Of a stretch of DNA of 64,000 nucleotides, positions 49,163 through 58,348 are shown piece by piece. Position numbers and translations under genes: made by a program. The notes beneath the pieces are model-generated. The model was not told where the DNA came from, made no database searches, and saw nothing but the letters and a program-made list of their open reading frames with translations. The DNA lies in NCBI RefSeq assembly GCF_020731415.2, contig NZ_CP088273.1, positions 749,001 through 813,000 on the forward strand. Direction: 5' to 3'. The stretch is from Phyllobacterium sp. T1293. GTDB lineage: Bacteria > Pseudomonadota > Alphaproteobacteria > Rhizobiales > Rhizobiaceae. Positions within the stretch are counted from its first letter, which is position 1, and the number at the start of each line of letters is the position of its first letter.

Positions 49163-50244
49163 TACTTCGTCTCCTGCACGAACTGCTTTCCATCATAGCG
49201 TTGCAGACGAAGGGTGTCGGCAATACGCTCGCCATGCGCATCGAACTGAACGGGTCCGATGGCTGTATCAAACACGTTTTTGCGCAGGAGATCAGCCAAC
49301 GAGGCGGCTTGCGCCTGTGCGGTGGTCAGAAGCTGGATGGCAACTTCTGCCGCGGCATAGGCGGGCACCGTATAGCCCTCCGGTGCCTTGCCCGCCAGTT
49401 CAATGGCATTTTTGGCATTGCGCGCGCTTTCGAGAGTTGCCGGGTCAACAGGTGCGACCATCAAGGTTCCCGCGGACAGATCGCTGCCATTGGTGATTGC
49501 GTTGAGCGTTTCGCCGCCGACAATGGTGAGGGGGTAGTTGAGCGCCGCGGCGCTGCGGCCGATGGCAACGATATCATCCCTTTCGCCACCAATGAAAACC
49601 TGTGTTGCTCCGGCACGTTTCAACCGCCCGATAAGCGCGTTCTGATTATCGAGGCCGGGGCGATAGGTATCGGTGAATACAGGCTTCAGGCGCTTTTCCT
49701 CCAGCCGCGCCCGCACGGCGGAGGCAATCTCGCGGCCAAAAATGGTGCCGTCATCGATGATCGCAAAGGGGGAGGATCGCCAGATGCCCGCCAGAAGATC
49801 GCCGGTTTCGCGTGCGGCATTGCGTTCGGACGGTGCGATACGAAATACCTGATAGGGCGTTTCGGCGCGCAATTCTGTCAGCGTCTGGTCCCGTACACCC
49901 GGTGTTATAACGGCAATGCCCTTCTGGCTAAGAATGGGCAGGGCTGTTTCAAGCGATTCTGCACAGAGAAATCCGATAACGATGGTGGCATTGGCAAGCA
50001 CCATTTCGCGGGCCGCGGCGGCACCGCCCGCAGCGTCACATTTGTCATCGGCGGTGACAACGCCAATATCCTGACCCTGCTTATTGCCCGAGACAGCCAC
50101 ATTGACGCCGTCCACAAGCTGGCTGCCCAGCCGCGCAAAGGAGCCGGAAAGCGGCGCGATGACGCCGATCTTGTCCTGCGCATAGGCGACACAGCTGAAC
50201 AACAGGCATAGGCCAAGCGTTGCGGCGCGTATCATGGGATTCAT
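49162..50244 (-). CDS. Leu/Ile/Val-type periplasmic substrate-binding protein
   Basis: 360 residues. The signal peptide MIRAATLGLCLLFSCVAYA is followed by the type I periplasmic binding fold: KIGVIAPLSGSFARLGSQLVDGVNVAV, ITPGVRDQTLT, and FIGGERDDIVAIG. The ligand is probably an amino acid or small peptide. No permease or ATPase gene is nearby. I prefer ATG 50244 over 50271, since it gives a normal signal peptide. Confidence 0.87.
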   Translation of the reverse strand: MNPMIRAATLGLCLLFSCVAYAQDKIGVIAPLSGSFARLGSQLVDGVNVAVSGNKQGQDIGVVTADDKCDAAGGAAAAREMVLANATIVIGFLCAESLETALPILSQKGIAVITPGVRDQTLTELRAETPYQVFRIAPSERNAARETGDLLAGIWRSSPFAIIDDGTIFGREIASAVRARLEEKRLKPVFTDTYRPGLDNQNALIGRLKRAGATQVFIGGERDDIVAIGRSAAALNYPLTIVGGETLNAITNGSDLSAGTLMVAPVDPATLESARNAKNAIELAGKAPEGYTVPAYAAAEVAIQLLTTAQAQAASLADLLRKNVFDTAIGPVQFDAHGERIADTLRLQRYDGKQFVQETK

Positions 50245-50468
50245 TGCGATATTGCCGTACCTTCGGGACATTGGATAACCAAACGTTCGATTTGGGTAGC
50301 TGTTTCCTTCACTCTGCGCAATGCGGCTCTATATAAAAGGATAAGCATGGTGCGATAATATCGGTGTCAGATCGCAGGCGCGGAAAAAATATTCTGCTCC
50401 AGTGGTTCAAGCCCTATGGTTCGGATGCATGTTGCGATAGTGATGATTTGGACAATGGAAACAATATA

Positions 50469-50975
50469 GTGCTCATCGCCAAAGATCAGAAGATAGAACC
50501 GCTCGCCTTCCGCAATGCCATGAGCCATTTTGCGGAAGCGGTTCACATCATTACGACAGATGGACCGGCGGGCAGGCGCGGCGTGACGATTTCCGCAGCG
50601 TGTTCCGTGTCTGACGATCCGGCGACCATATTGGTCTGTTTGAACCGCCAGCATGAATTCAACCACCTGTTTATCGAGAATCAGGTTTTTGCCCTGAACG
50701 TCCTTTCGTCGGGCCAGCAGGCGGTTTCGGAGGCTTTCTCAGGCAAGGGGGAACTTTCGCAGGAAGACCGCTTTGCGCTTGGACACTGGCAGACGCTGCA
50801 AACGGGCGCACCGGTACTCGCCGATGCGCTGGCCAGCTTTGACTGCCGTATCATTGCCACCCATGAGGTGGCGACGCATTATGTCATCTATGGCAAGGTG
50901 ACGGCACTGCATATTGGCGAGCGCAGCCAGTCACTCGTCTATCTCAACCGCTCCTATCACGGTGTAGGAGACTAG
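50469..50975 (+). CDS. Flavin reductase-like (RutF/HpaC) FMN-binding protein
   Basis: 168 residues. FRNAMSHFAEAVHIITTDGPAGRRGVTISAACSVSDDPATILVCLN and FALNVLSSGQQ are flavin reductase family blocks. It likely reduces FMN with NAD(P)H. An open frame reaches back to 50364, but GTG 50469 with GGAA upstream gives the usual family length. It ends 16 bp before the MoxR-like gene and may be the first gene of that operon. Confidence 0.8.
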   Translation: MLIAKDQKIEPLAFRNAMSHFAEAVHIITTDGPAGRRGVTISAACSVSDDPATILVCLNRQHEFNHLFIENQVFALNVLSSGQQAVSEAFSGKGELSQEDRFALGHWQTLQTGAPVLADALASFDCRIIATHEVATHYVIYGKVTALHIGERSQSLVYLNRSYHGVGD

Positions 50976-50991
50976 AACCAACGGAGACTCC

Positions 50992-51918
50992 ATGGCCGAC
51001 CAGTCCGTTTCACCATTGCCGCAATCGATTTACGAGACGTTGGCACTGCTTGAAACCGGTGGCTATGTGGCTGATCGGGCGCTGGCAACGGTGCTGTTTC
51101 TCTGCCTGCGCATGAAGCGCCCGCTGTTTCTCGAAGGCGAAGCGGGTGTCGGCAAGACAGAGATTGCCAAGGTTCTGGCGTCGACGCTGGATCGCCCGCT
51201 CATTCGTCTGCAATGCTATGAAGGTCTTGATATTTCCTCCGCCGTCTATGAGTGGAACTATGCGGCGCAGATGATCGAGATCCGGCTGGATGAAGCGACA
51301 GGAACGCTCGACAAATCTGCCATTGAACGCAATGTATTTTCCGAAAAGTTCCTGATCCGGCGTCCTGTGTTGCAGGCGCTGTCAGGCGAACCGGGCAGGG
51401 CTCCGGTGTTTCTGATCGATGAACTGGATCGCACGGATGAGGCCTTTGAGGCGTTTCTGCTGGAAGTTCTGTCTGAATATCAGGTGACGATACCCGAGCT
51501 TGGCACGATTGCGGCCGCCGAACCGCCTATTGTCATCATTACCACCAATCGCACGCGTGAAATCCACGATGCCTTGAAGCGCCGCTGTCTCTATCACTGG
51601 GTCGATTACCCCACGGCGGAGCGCGAGCTTGAGATCATCAGGCGTAAGGTGCCATCCGCCAATGAACGGCTTTCCGACGAAATCGTCCGTTACGTGCAGA
51701 AATTGCGGGATATGGACCTGTTCAAGCTGCCGGGTGTGGCCGAAACCATTGATTGGGCCGGGGCATTGACCGAGATGGACAAGCTGGCGCTCGATCCGGA
51801 AACGGTTTCCGATACAATTGGCGTGCTGCTCAAATATCAGGATGATATCGCACGGATCGCTGCAGGCGAGGGACGGCGCATTCTCGACGAGGTCAAGGCG
51901 GAGCTGAACGCAGCCTAG
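50992..51918 (+). CDS. MoxR/CoxD-like AAA+ ATPase
   Basis: 308 residues. Walker A GEAGVGKTEIAK is at about 44-55, Walker B VFLIDELDRTDEAF follows, and the sensor region is IVIITTNRTREIHDAL. MoxR proteins act with VWA partners as chaperones. In CO dehydrogenase clusters CoxD and CoxE together mature the MoSCu centre. The CoxE-like gene follows by one base, so the same kind of pair is likely here. Confidence 0.9.
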   Translation: MADQSVSPLPQSIYETLALLETGGYVADRALATVLFLCLRMKRPLFLEGEAGVGKTEIAKVLASTLDRPLIRLQCYEGLDISSAVYEWNYAAQMIEIRLDEATGTLDKSAIERNVFSEKFLIRRPVLQALSGEPGRAPVFLIDELDRTDEAFEAFLLEVLSEYQVTIPELGTIAAAEPPIVIITTNRTREIHDALKRRCLYHWVDYPTAERELEIIRRKVPSANERLSDEIVRYVQKLRDMDLFKLPGVAETIDWAGALTEMDKLALDPETVSDTIGVLLKYQDDIARIAAGEGRRILDEVKAELNAA

Positions 51919-51919
51919 G

Positions 51920-53179
51920 ATGGAAACGTCGACATCATCGCCATCAACCAGCCGGCTGGCAGACAATATTGTCTATTTCGCCAGAGCCCTGCGCAAAGCG
52001 GGTGTGCGTGTTGGGCCCGCGGCGGTCAAGGATGCCATAGAGGCTGTCCTTGCCGCTGGTATCGGCTCGCGTGACGATTTTTATTGGACGTTGCGCAGTG
52101 TTCTCATTGTCAGGCGCGAGGATCACGCAACGTTTGACGAGGCTTTCAGGCTGTACTGGCGCTCGCATGCGTTGATTGAGGCAATGCTCGCGATGTTTTC
52201 GCCCGATGCCATGGAACCGGAGCGGTCAAAGCCGACGGCGGCGCGTGTCGGCCAAGCGCTTTTCAATAGCAATGGCCGCCATGAACCACAGCAGCAACCG
52301 CCTGAAACAGACATTGATGCGCGTTTCACCTTTTCCGGCAGAGACGTGTTGCGTTCCAAGGACTTCGCCCAGATGACCGCCAGCGAGCTTGCCCAAGCGC
52401 GCCGGGCGATGGATCAACTGGTCTTGCCTGTCGACAAGGTGGAGACGCGGCGCTTTCGCGTCGATCCGAAGGGACGGCGTATCGATCCGCGCGCCATGAT
52501 GCGTGCGAGCCTGAAAACCGGCGGCGATCTCATTTTGCCGAAATTTCGCTCGCGGCGCGAAATACACCCGCCACTGGTTGTGCTTGCGGATATTTCCGGG
52601 TCCATGAGCCAGTACACCCGGATTTTCCTGCATTTCATGCATGCGATGATGGCCAAGCGCCGCCGTATCAATTGTTTTGTCTTTGGAACGCGGTTGAGCA
52701 ATATCAGCCGCCCGTTGCGCTACCGGGACCCCGATGACGCGATTGCCCATTGCACCGGTGCTGTGCGCGACTGGTCGGGCGGCACGCGTATCGGCGAAAC
52801 ACTGCGGGAATTCAATCGGCACTGGTCGCGCCGGGTTCTGGGTCAAGGTGCGGTGGTTCTGCTGATCACCGATGGGCTGGAGCGGGAGGAAACCTGCGGG
52901 CTTGAAGCGGAAATGGAACGGTTGGCAAAATCGTGCCGGCGGCTGATCTGGCTCAATCCGCTTCTGCGGTTCGAGGGTTTTGAACCACGCGCCCGAGGAG
53001 TGAGGGCGATGTTGCCCTATGTCGATGATTTTCGCGCCGTGCATAATCTCGATGCGCTGGAGGATTTGTGCAAAGCGCTGGGCCGTCCGTCAGAAAAGCG
53101 TGATGATCCGCAACGCTGGTTGCAAAGGTCTTTCCCGCAACCCACGTTATATTCATCATGCCGCGGGAGGCCTTTATGA
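51920..53179 (+). CDS. CoxE-like VWA-domain protein
   Basis: 419 residues. The N-terminal half is the CoxE/VWA-CoxE extension (YFARALRKAGVRVGPAAVKDAIEAV). The C-terminal half has a VWA domain with an intact MIDAS: VLADISGSMSQY, SGGTRIGETL and LLITDGLERE. Partner of the MoxR ATPase upstream. The last codons overlap the ATG of the next gene by four bases (ATGA). Confidence 0.9.
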   Translation: METSTSSPSTSRLADNIVYFARALRKAGVRVGPAAVKDAIEAVLAAGIGSRDDFYWTLRSVLIVRREDHATFDEAFRLYWRSHALIEAMLAMFSPDAMEPERSKPTAARVGQALFNSNGRHEPQQQPPETDIDARFTFSGRDVLRSKDFAQMTASELAQARRAMDQLVLPVDKVETRRFRVDPKGRRIDPRAMMRASLKTGGDLILPKFRSRREIHPPLVVLADISGSMSQYTRIFLHFMHAMMAKRRRINCFVFGTRLSNISRPLRYRDPDDAIAHCTGAVRDWSGGTRIGETLREFNRHWSRRVLGQGAVVLLITDGLEREETCGLEAEMERLAKSCRRLIWLNPLLRFEGFEPRARGVRAMLPYVDDFRAVHNLDALEDLCKALGRPSEKRDDPQRWLQRSFPQPTLYSSCRGRPL

Positions 53180-53508
53180 CACAATTGAACACGAGTGAGC
53201 TGGACCCATTGCTGATTGCCGAAAGCTGGATGCTTGATGGCCGTGATGTTGCTATCGCCACAGTTGTCGAAACATGGGGATCAGCGCCGCGTCCTGTCGG
53301 CAGCCACCTTGTCATTGACGAGAAGGGCAATTTTGAAGGTTCGGTATCAGGCGGATGTGTCGAGGGCTCGGTGATATCGGAAGCTATGTATGTATTGACC
53401 AGCGGGGAGCCGCGATTGCTGGAATTTGGCGTTGCCGATGAAACCGCGTGGCAGGTTGGACTTTCCTGCGGTGGGCGCATCAAAGTCTATGTGGAACGGT
53501 TGGGCTGA
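53176..53508 (+). CDS. XdhC/CoxF-family protein, N-terminal half
   Basis: 110 residues. GRDVAIATVVETWGSAPRPVGSHLVID and GSVSGGCVEGSVI are the XdhC N-terminal signature, including the conserved cysteine of GGCVE. In XdhC this part binds and sulfurates molybdenum cofactor. In many bacteria it is fused to the Rossmann half; here the two are separate genes with 2 bp between. Overlaps coxE-like stop by four bases. Confidence 0.88.
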   Translation: MTQLNTSELDPLLIAESWMLDGRDVAIATVVETWGSAPRPVGSHLVIDEKGNFEGSVSGGCVEGSVISEAMYVLTSGEPRLLEFGVADETAWQVGLSCGGRIKVYVERLG

Positions 53509-53510
53509 TC

Positions 53511-54224
53511 GTGGACCCCTATTGCCTCAAAAAACTGAACATTGAGCGCCGGGCGCGCCGGGCGGCGCTGCTTTTGACCGATCTTGGCGATGGCCGTGAC
53601 CGGGTGATCAAGGAAGGCGATCCGGTTGCCGGAGAGTTGGGCGCAGTGATCACAAAGGCCTTTCTGTCGGGTCAGTCAGGTGTGGTCGAGGTTGATGGGC
53701 GCTCGTTCTTCCTCAATGTGCATCTGCCGCCGCCGCGCCTTGTGGTTATCGGCGCTGTGCATATCAGTCAGGCGCTGGTGCCTATGGCGAGGGTTGCAGG
53801 CTATGATATGGAAATCATCGACCCGCGTACGGCTTTTGCCACGCCGGAGCGCTTTGCCGATGTGAGGCTTTTTGCCGAATGGCCACAGGAGGTGTTGAAA
53901 ACGCATCCGCTTGATGCCTATACGGCGGTTGCGGCTGTTACCCATGATCCGAAGATTGACGATTATGCGTTGGAAGCAGCCCTGAAAGCCGGGTGTTTCT
54001 ATGTCGGTGCGCTGGGCAGCCGCAAAACCCACGCCAAACGGGTGGAGCGTTTGCAGGCGGTTGGTCTTAGCGATGAAAGTATTGCCACCATTCACGCGCC
54101 GATCGGGCTCAATATAGGCGCGGCAAGCCCTGCCGAGATTGCCGTGGCGGTGCTGGCTGAAATCATCGAGGCTTTTCGCGCCCGCAGTCTGCGCATGCCG
54201 CAAACACTGGAAAAGACCGCATGA
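53511..54224 (+). CDS. XdhC-family protein, Rossmann C-terminal half
   Basis: 237 residues. LVVIGAVHISQALVPMARVAGYDMEIIDPR is the NAD(P)-type Rossmann start, and YVGALGSRKTHAKRVERL, IHAPIGLNIGAASPAEIAVAVLAEI are classic XdhC blocks. Works with the gene before it. The start is GTG 53511, three bases after the previous stop; no ATG is available. Its end overlaps the next gene by four bases (ATGA). Confidence 0.9.
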   Translation: MDPYCLKKLNIERRARRAALLLTDLGDGRDRVIKEGDPVAGELGAVITKAFLSGQSGVVEVDGRSFFLNVHLPPPRLVVIGAVHISQALVPMARVAGYDMEIIDPRTAFATPERFADVRLFAEWPQEVLKTHPLDAYTAVAAVTHDPKIDDYALEAALKAGCFYVGALGSRKTHAKRVERLQAVGLSDESIATIHAPIGLNIGAASPAEIAVAVLAEIIEAFRARSLRMPQTLEKTA

Positions 54225-55840
54225 TTTTCGGCGATACACCTCTGGATCAGGCACTTGGGGCCGTTTTGGCCCATTCTACCCACGCGGGTGCCGTGAAGTT
54301 GAAAAAGGGGCACGTCCTGACGACGGATGATATCGAGCAGTTGCGCGGTGCCGGTGTTACGCAGGTGACGGCGGCTCGGCTTGACGCCGATGATGTCGAG
54401 GAGAACGCCGCCGCCCGGCAGATAACCAGTGCCTTGCAATGGTTCGGCATTCAGGCGGGGCCAGCCGCAACGGGCCGGGTGAACTGTTATGCGCAGGCAT
54501 CGGGCGTTTTTACCGTGGATGCCAATCTCATTAACGCGATCAATTCAGTCGATCCGTCTGTGACTATCGCGACGCTGAAACCGTTTGAGCGGGTGGAGCA
54601 GGGGCAGATGGTCGTGACCATCAAGATTATCCCTTTTGCCGTCGCGAAATCAGTTCTCAGTGACATTGCCAATCTTGCCGATGGACGCAATGCTTTTGGG
54701 GTTCATGCTTTTTCCGGCTCACGCGTCGGGCTGATCCAGACCACGCTCGCATCGGTCAAATCCTCCGTGCTCGACAAGACAACACGGGTTCTCGATGCGC
54801 GCGCCGCTGCCAGCGGTGGCACCCTGATCGGCGAGTTGCGCCCGGCACATGAAGTCAGCCCGCTGGCCGTATCGATCCGGCAAATGCACCGGAACAGCGA
54901 TATGGTCATTATTTTCGGCGCTTCCGCCGTGGTCGACAAGGATGATGTGGTTCCGGCAGCTATTCGCGAAGCGGGTGGGACGGTGCAGCATATCGGCATG
55001 CCCGTTGATCCCGGTAATCTGCTGGTATTGGGCGAACTGGACGGAAAACCCGTTATTGGTGCGCCAGGTTGCGCGCGCAGCCCGAAGGAAAACGGTTTTG
55101 ACTGGGTGATTGACCGTCTGATGGCCAATATTCCCGTTACCAAGGCTGATATTGTCGGCATGGGTGTTGGCGGCCTGCTGATGGAAATCCCGACGCGGCC
55201 ACAGCCACGCGACCCTCGGCCTCCCTTACCCAAGCCCGTTGTTGCCATCGCCATTCTTGCTGCCGGTCAATCCACCCGCATGGGCGGAACCAACAAATTG
55301 CTGGCGACGTTCGATGGCGTGCCGCTGATCCGACGCTCGGCGGAGATGGCAATCAGGGCGGGAGGCGAGCCGGTTATTGCTGTTCTCGGACATATGGCGC
55401 AGGAATGCAGCACGGCGCTCGATGGCTTGCCCGTGAACATCGCGCTCAACAAGGATCATGCCAGCGGGCTTGCCTCTTCGCTGCATGTGGCTATCAGGCA
55501 TCTTCCGGCATCAGTGGATGGGGTGATGATCATGCTTGCCGATATGCCTGCCTTGTCTGTCTCCGACCTGCAGACCCTGATCCGGCAGTTCCATGATGTC
55601 GGCGGACAAACGGTTGTGCGAGCCACGTTTCGGGGCAAGCGCGGCAATCCGGTCATCCTGCCGCGTTTCCTCTTTGATGAAGTATTCACGCTCGCCGGGG
55701 ATGTCGGTGCGCGGCATCTGGTGGAGCGTGGTGATATTCCGGTCATTGATGTAGAGCTTGGCGAAGCGGCGGCGATTGACGTAGACACGCCGGATATGTT
55801 GCGGCTGGCAGGCGGGACCATCGTGGAAACGGTGCGGTAA
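54221..55840 (+). CDS. Molybdopterin-binding / MobA-like nucleotidyltransferase fusion
   Basis: 539 residues. Residues 1-335 are a MoeA/MogA-like molybdopterin-binding domain (IFGASAVVDKDDVVPAAI, GMPVDPGNLLVLGEL, GAPGCARSPKENGFD). Residues about 345-539 form a MobA/MocA-like nucleotidyltransferase with AILAAGQSTRMGGTNKLLATFDG and MLADMPALS. MocA adds CMP to the cofactor for Mo hydroxylases of the xanthine oxidase family. Such fusions are found beside XdhC and Cox genes. Last gene of the operon. Confidence 0.9.
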   Translation: MIFGDTPLDQALGAVLAHSTHAGAVKLKKGHVLTTDDIEQLRGAGVTQVTAARLDADDVEENAAARQITSALQWFGIQAGPAATGRVNCYAQASGVFTVDANLINAINSVDPSVTIATLKPFERVEQGQMVVTIKIIPFAVAKSVLSDIANLADGRNAFGVHAFSGSRVGLIQTTLASVKSSVLDKTTRVLDARAAASGGTLIGELRPAHEVSPLAVSIRQMHRNSDMVIIFGASAVVDKDDVVPAAIREAGGTVQHIGMPVDPGNLLVLGELDGKPVIGAPGCARSPKENGFDWVIDRLMANIPVTKADIVGMGVGGLLMEIPTRPQPRDPRPPLPKPVVAIAILAAGQSTRMGGTNKLLATFDGVPLIRRSAEMAIRAGGEPVIAVLGHMAQECSTALDGLPVNIALNKDHASGLASSLHVAIRHLPASVDGVMIMLADMPALSVSDLQTLIRQFHDVGGQTVVRATFRGKRGNPVILPRFLFDEVFTLAGDVGARHLVERGDIPVIDVELGEAAAIDVDTPDMLRLAGGTIVETVR

Positions 55841-55855
55841 TCAGGGGACTTGCAT

Positions 55856-56734
55856 TTGATAAGGACTATTCTTCTTGGCGCGCTGGCTGCCGTCTGTTTT
55901 TCCAGCGCCGCGCTTGCCACGCAGCTTGAGCCGTTCAAAGACGATATATTCGCTTATCCGGGCATCATGAAAACTGGTGATGGCGGCGATTACATCGTGG
56001 TCGACTACAATGAAATGCGCGATATTAACGGGCGTGACGAGGTGCCTGAGCTGCGCGTCAGACGCAAATATATCGACCTTGCCGCCAAGCGGGCCCAGAA
56101 AGATCTGGTAGTCACAACAGCAAATGGACCAGTGAAGGTCATGGCTGCGGGGAAAATTGAACCCGGTGCTTCCATCATCACCATCTATCTGCACGGGCAG
56201 GGCGGCAATCGCCAGCAGGGCATGAATGATTTTACTTTTGGCGGTAATTTCAACCGCATCAAGAATTTGATGGTTCTCAATGGCGGGCTGTACCTCACAC
56301 CGGATTTTCGTGATTTTGGTGATAAAGGCGTCGCGCAGATTGCCGGGCTGATTGCCTATTTCAAATCGCAATCACCGCAAGCCAAGCTGTTTGTCGCCTG
56401 TGGTTCAATGGGTGGCTCACTGTGCTGGGGGCTGGCGCAGGATGCTGAGGCGGCGAAAAACATATCAGGCCTGGTTATTCTCGGCTCTCTCTGGGAAGAC
56501 AAGTTCATCGGATCGCCCTCATACAAGCGGCGTATTCCCGTTTTCTTTGGCCATGGCAGCCGCGATCCGGTGTTCGGCATTGATGATCAGGAGGCGTTTT
56601 ACCAAAAGATACGCAAATCCTCCAAAGGCTATCCCGTGCGCTTCGTTCGCTTCGAGACCGGTAATCACGGAACACCGATCCGCATGTCGGATTGGCGTGG
56701 CGTTTTGAACTGGATGCTCACTGTTGCACCATGA
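55856..56734 (+). CDS. Secreted alpha/beta hydrolase-like protein
   Basis: 292 residues with a signal peptide (about 1-21, ending SAALA). Seen are the oxyanion region TIYLHGQGGNRQQG, the nucleophile elbow ACGSMGGSLCWG, a likely acid in GHGSRDPVFGID and a likely His in TGNHGTP. It should be a periplasmic esterase-like enzyme of unknown substrate. No ATG fits; I chose TTG 55856 with GGGGA 7 bases before it, and TTG 55850 is the alternative. It lies 15 bp behind the Mo-cofactor operon and may be read with it. Confidence 0.75.
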   Translation: MIRTILLGALAAVCFSSAALATQLEPFKDDIFAYPGIMKTGDGGDYIVVDYNEMRDINGRDEVPELRVRRKYIDLAAKRAQKDLVVTTANGPVKVMAAGKIEPGASIITIYLHGQGGNRQQGMNDFTFGGNFNRIKNLMVLNGGLYLTPDFRDFGDKGVAQIAGLIAYFKSQSPQAKLFVACGSMGGSLCWGLAQDAEAAKNISGLVILGSLWEDKFIGSPSYKRRIPVFFGHGSRDPVFGIDDQEAFYQKIRKSSKGYPVRFVRFETGNHGTPIRMSDWRGVLNWMLTVAP

Positions 56735-56862
56735 GGTAAGGTTTGGGGATTGTGGCAATAAAGTGCCATTGTGGCAATTGCGCCACTAGACAAATGGCTA
56801 AAAGCGAATAGTTTCCGGCCTAATCAGACATCACCCTGCGATGAGACTTTGCGGAGAAAGCC

Positions 56863-57312
56863 ATGCGCCTGCCTACCTCTCTTTTCAGCCGGATTGCTCC
56901 CTTGGCAATTCTTGTTCCTTTGGCCGCATGTTCGACCACCGGTGAGCCCAGCATGGGCCCGACATTCGCAACGTTCTCACCGGTTCGCCCTCCCGTTAGC
57001 TCGGAACTCGCAGGTCCGTGCATCGCGGCGGCAGCCAGCAAATATGTTCTGTCGGAACGCAATATCCGCGCTGTTGATGAACGTGAAGTTGGCGCTGGTA
57101 TGAACGAAGTCAGCCTGAAGGTTGATATTCGCGATGCGCTTTGCACCGTTTCCGACAAGGGCAAGGTTCGTTCGGTTGTCGATACAATGGGCAAGAGCGC
57201 TGATCAGGCTGCCGCTGAAGAAGCCGCCGCTGCCAAGAAGGCCGCTGGTGGCACTGCTGCTGACGCTCCGGTTAAGAAGACCCGGAAGAATCAGGCTCAA
57301 CAGCAGGGCTGA
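56863..57312 (+). CDS. Putative lipoprotein, Ala/Lys-rich C-terminus
   Basis: 149 residues. Lipobox LAAC gives Cys 23. The central domain (GPCIAAAASKYVLSERNIRAVDEREVGAGMNEVSLKVDIRDALC) has two cysteines that could pair. The tail is Ala/Lys-rich and probably unstructured. The family is not recognised by name. ATG 56863 has GCGGAGAAAG upstream. A terminator follows. Confidence 0.75.
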   Translation: MRLPTSLFSRIAPLAILVPLAACSTTGEPSMGPTFATFSPVRPPVSSELAGPCIAAAASKYVLSERNIRAVDEREVGAGMNEVSLKVDIRDALCTVSDKGKVRSVVDTMGKSADQAAAEEAAAAKKAAGGTAADAPVKKTRKNQAQQQG

Positions 57313-57339
57313 TTGCTTTACTTTGTTGATGAAGCGGCG

Positions 57340-57361
57340 CGGCGCGAGCTGCGCCGTTTTT
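57340..57361 (+). terminator. Rho-independent terminator
   Basis: CGGCGC, loop GAGCT, GCGCCGTTTTT, between the convergent lipoprotein and lipid kinase genes. Confidence 0.85.
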
Positions 57362-57374
57362 ATTTGAGCTTTGA

Positions 57375-58271
57375 TTAAGCGGGAACCAGAACTTTCAATT
57401 CGCCCGCATGGATTTTGATGGTCACGTCCTGCCCCAATGGGACAAGCTCACCATCTATTGTTGCCTTGGCCTCGGAATAAAGATGCGGAAAGTGCAGGCC
57501 CACCTCTCTGGCCAATATTTCGTTCACATCAATGTTCCTGCGCCACGACCTCATAAGCACTGTTGCCGCCAGCTTCATCACTGACAGCGGAGAAAGCCGC
57601 TCGGCGACATAAACGCCAAGCTCACCCCGATCCAGATCATCGGCGATCGGCAGCATGCCCCGACCGTAGGGATTGTTGGAGATGGAAATTGCCGAGACGG
57701 TACGCTCTGTCGGTGCGCCGTCAATGGTCATGCGGACGGCAAAACGCGGCGGATTGCCAATGACAACCGCAAAGGCCCGCATACTCGCCAGACGTTTTCC
57801 CCAACGCGAGTTGAATTCCAGCGTGTTGCGCAGCTTGATCATTCGCGGCTGAAACCCGATGGAAAACTGATGAACGAATGTCTGTCCGTTGGCGGTCGAA
57901 ATATCCACCGCCTTAATGGTGCCATCAGCCAGACTTTCCAGCGCGGCATTGAGTTCCAGCGGTATTTTCAATGAGCGGGCGAAAAGATTCATGGTCCCCG
58001 CAGGTAAGACAGCCAGCGGCACACCCGCTTTCCATGCAACATCGGCTGCGGCGGAAATGGTGCCATCACCGCCGCCTGCCATCAATATGTGATCATCGTC
58101 TTGCGTAGCGGCCTTTGTCAGCGCCTTGACGATGTCTTTACCGGCCACGCTTTCACTTTCGAAGCTATGGCCATGTTTTTCAAAGATTTCCTTCGCTGTC
58201 TGGGCGAATGCTTTCATATCCATCGTGCGGAACGTTCCGCCATCGCGGTTGAAAACGGCATGGATTTTCAT
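57375..58271 (-). CDS. Diacylglycerol kinase-family lipid kinase
   Basis: 298 residues. The nucleotide-binding motif is ILMAGGGDGTISAAADV, followed by VLPAGTMNLFARSLKIPLELNAAL, both typical of the DAGK/YegS/LcbK catalytic domain. The start MKIHAVFNRDGGTF fits. It phosphorylates a lipid alcohol; the substrate is unknown. It sits beside the glycoamylase-like gene on the same strand, 77 bp downstream of it. Confidence 0.88.
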   Translation of the reverse strand: MKIHAVFNRDGGTFRTMDMKAFAQTAKEIFEKHGHSFESESVAGKDIVKALTKAATQDDDHILMAGGGDGTISAAADVAWKAGVPLAVLPAGTMNLFARSLKIPLELNAALESLADGTIKAVDISTANGQTFVHQFSIGFQPRMIKLRNTLEFNSRWGKRLASMRAFAVVIGNPPRFAVRMTIDGAPTERTVSAISISNNPYGRGMLPIADDLDRGELGVYVAERLSPLSVMKLAATVLMRSWRRNIDVNEILAREVGLHFPHLYSEAKATIDGELVPLGQDVTIKIHAGELKVLVPA

Positions 58272-58348
58272 GAATGGTCCCCGATGGCAGGCATATCATA
58301 ATATCAGGCCGGAATGTGACCGGCTGTTCTCGATGTGGCAATGCACAA

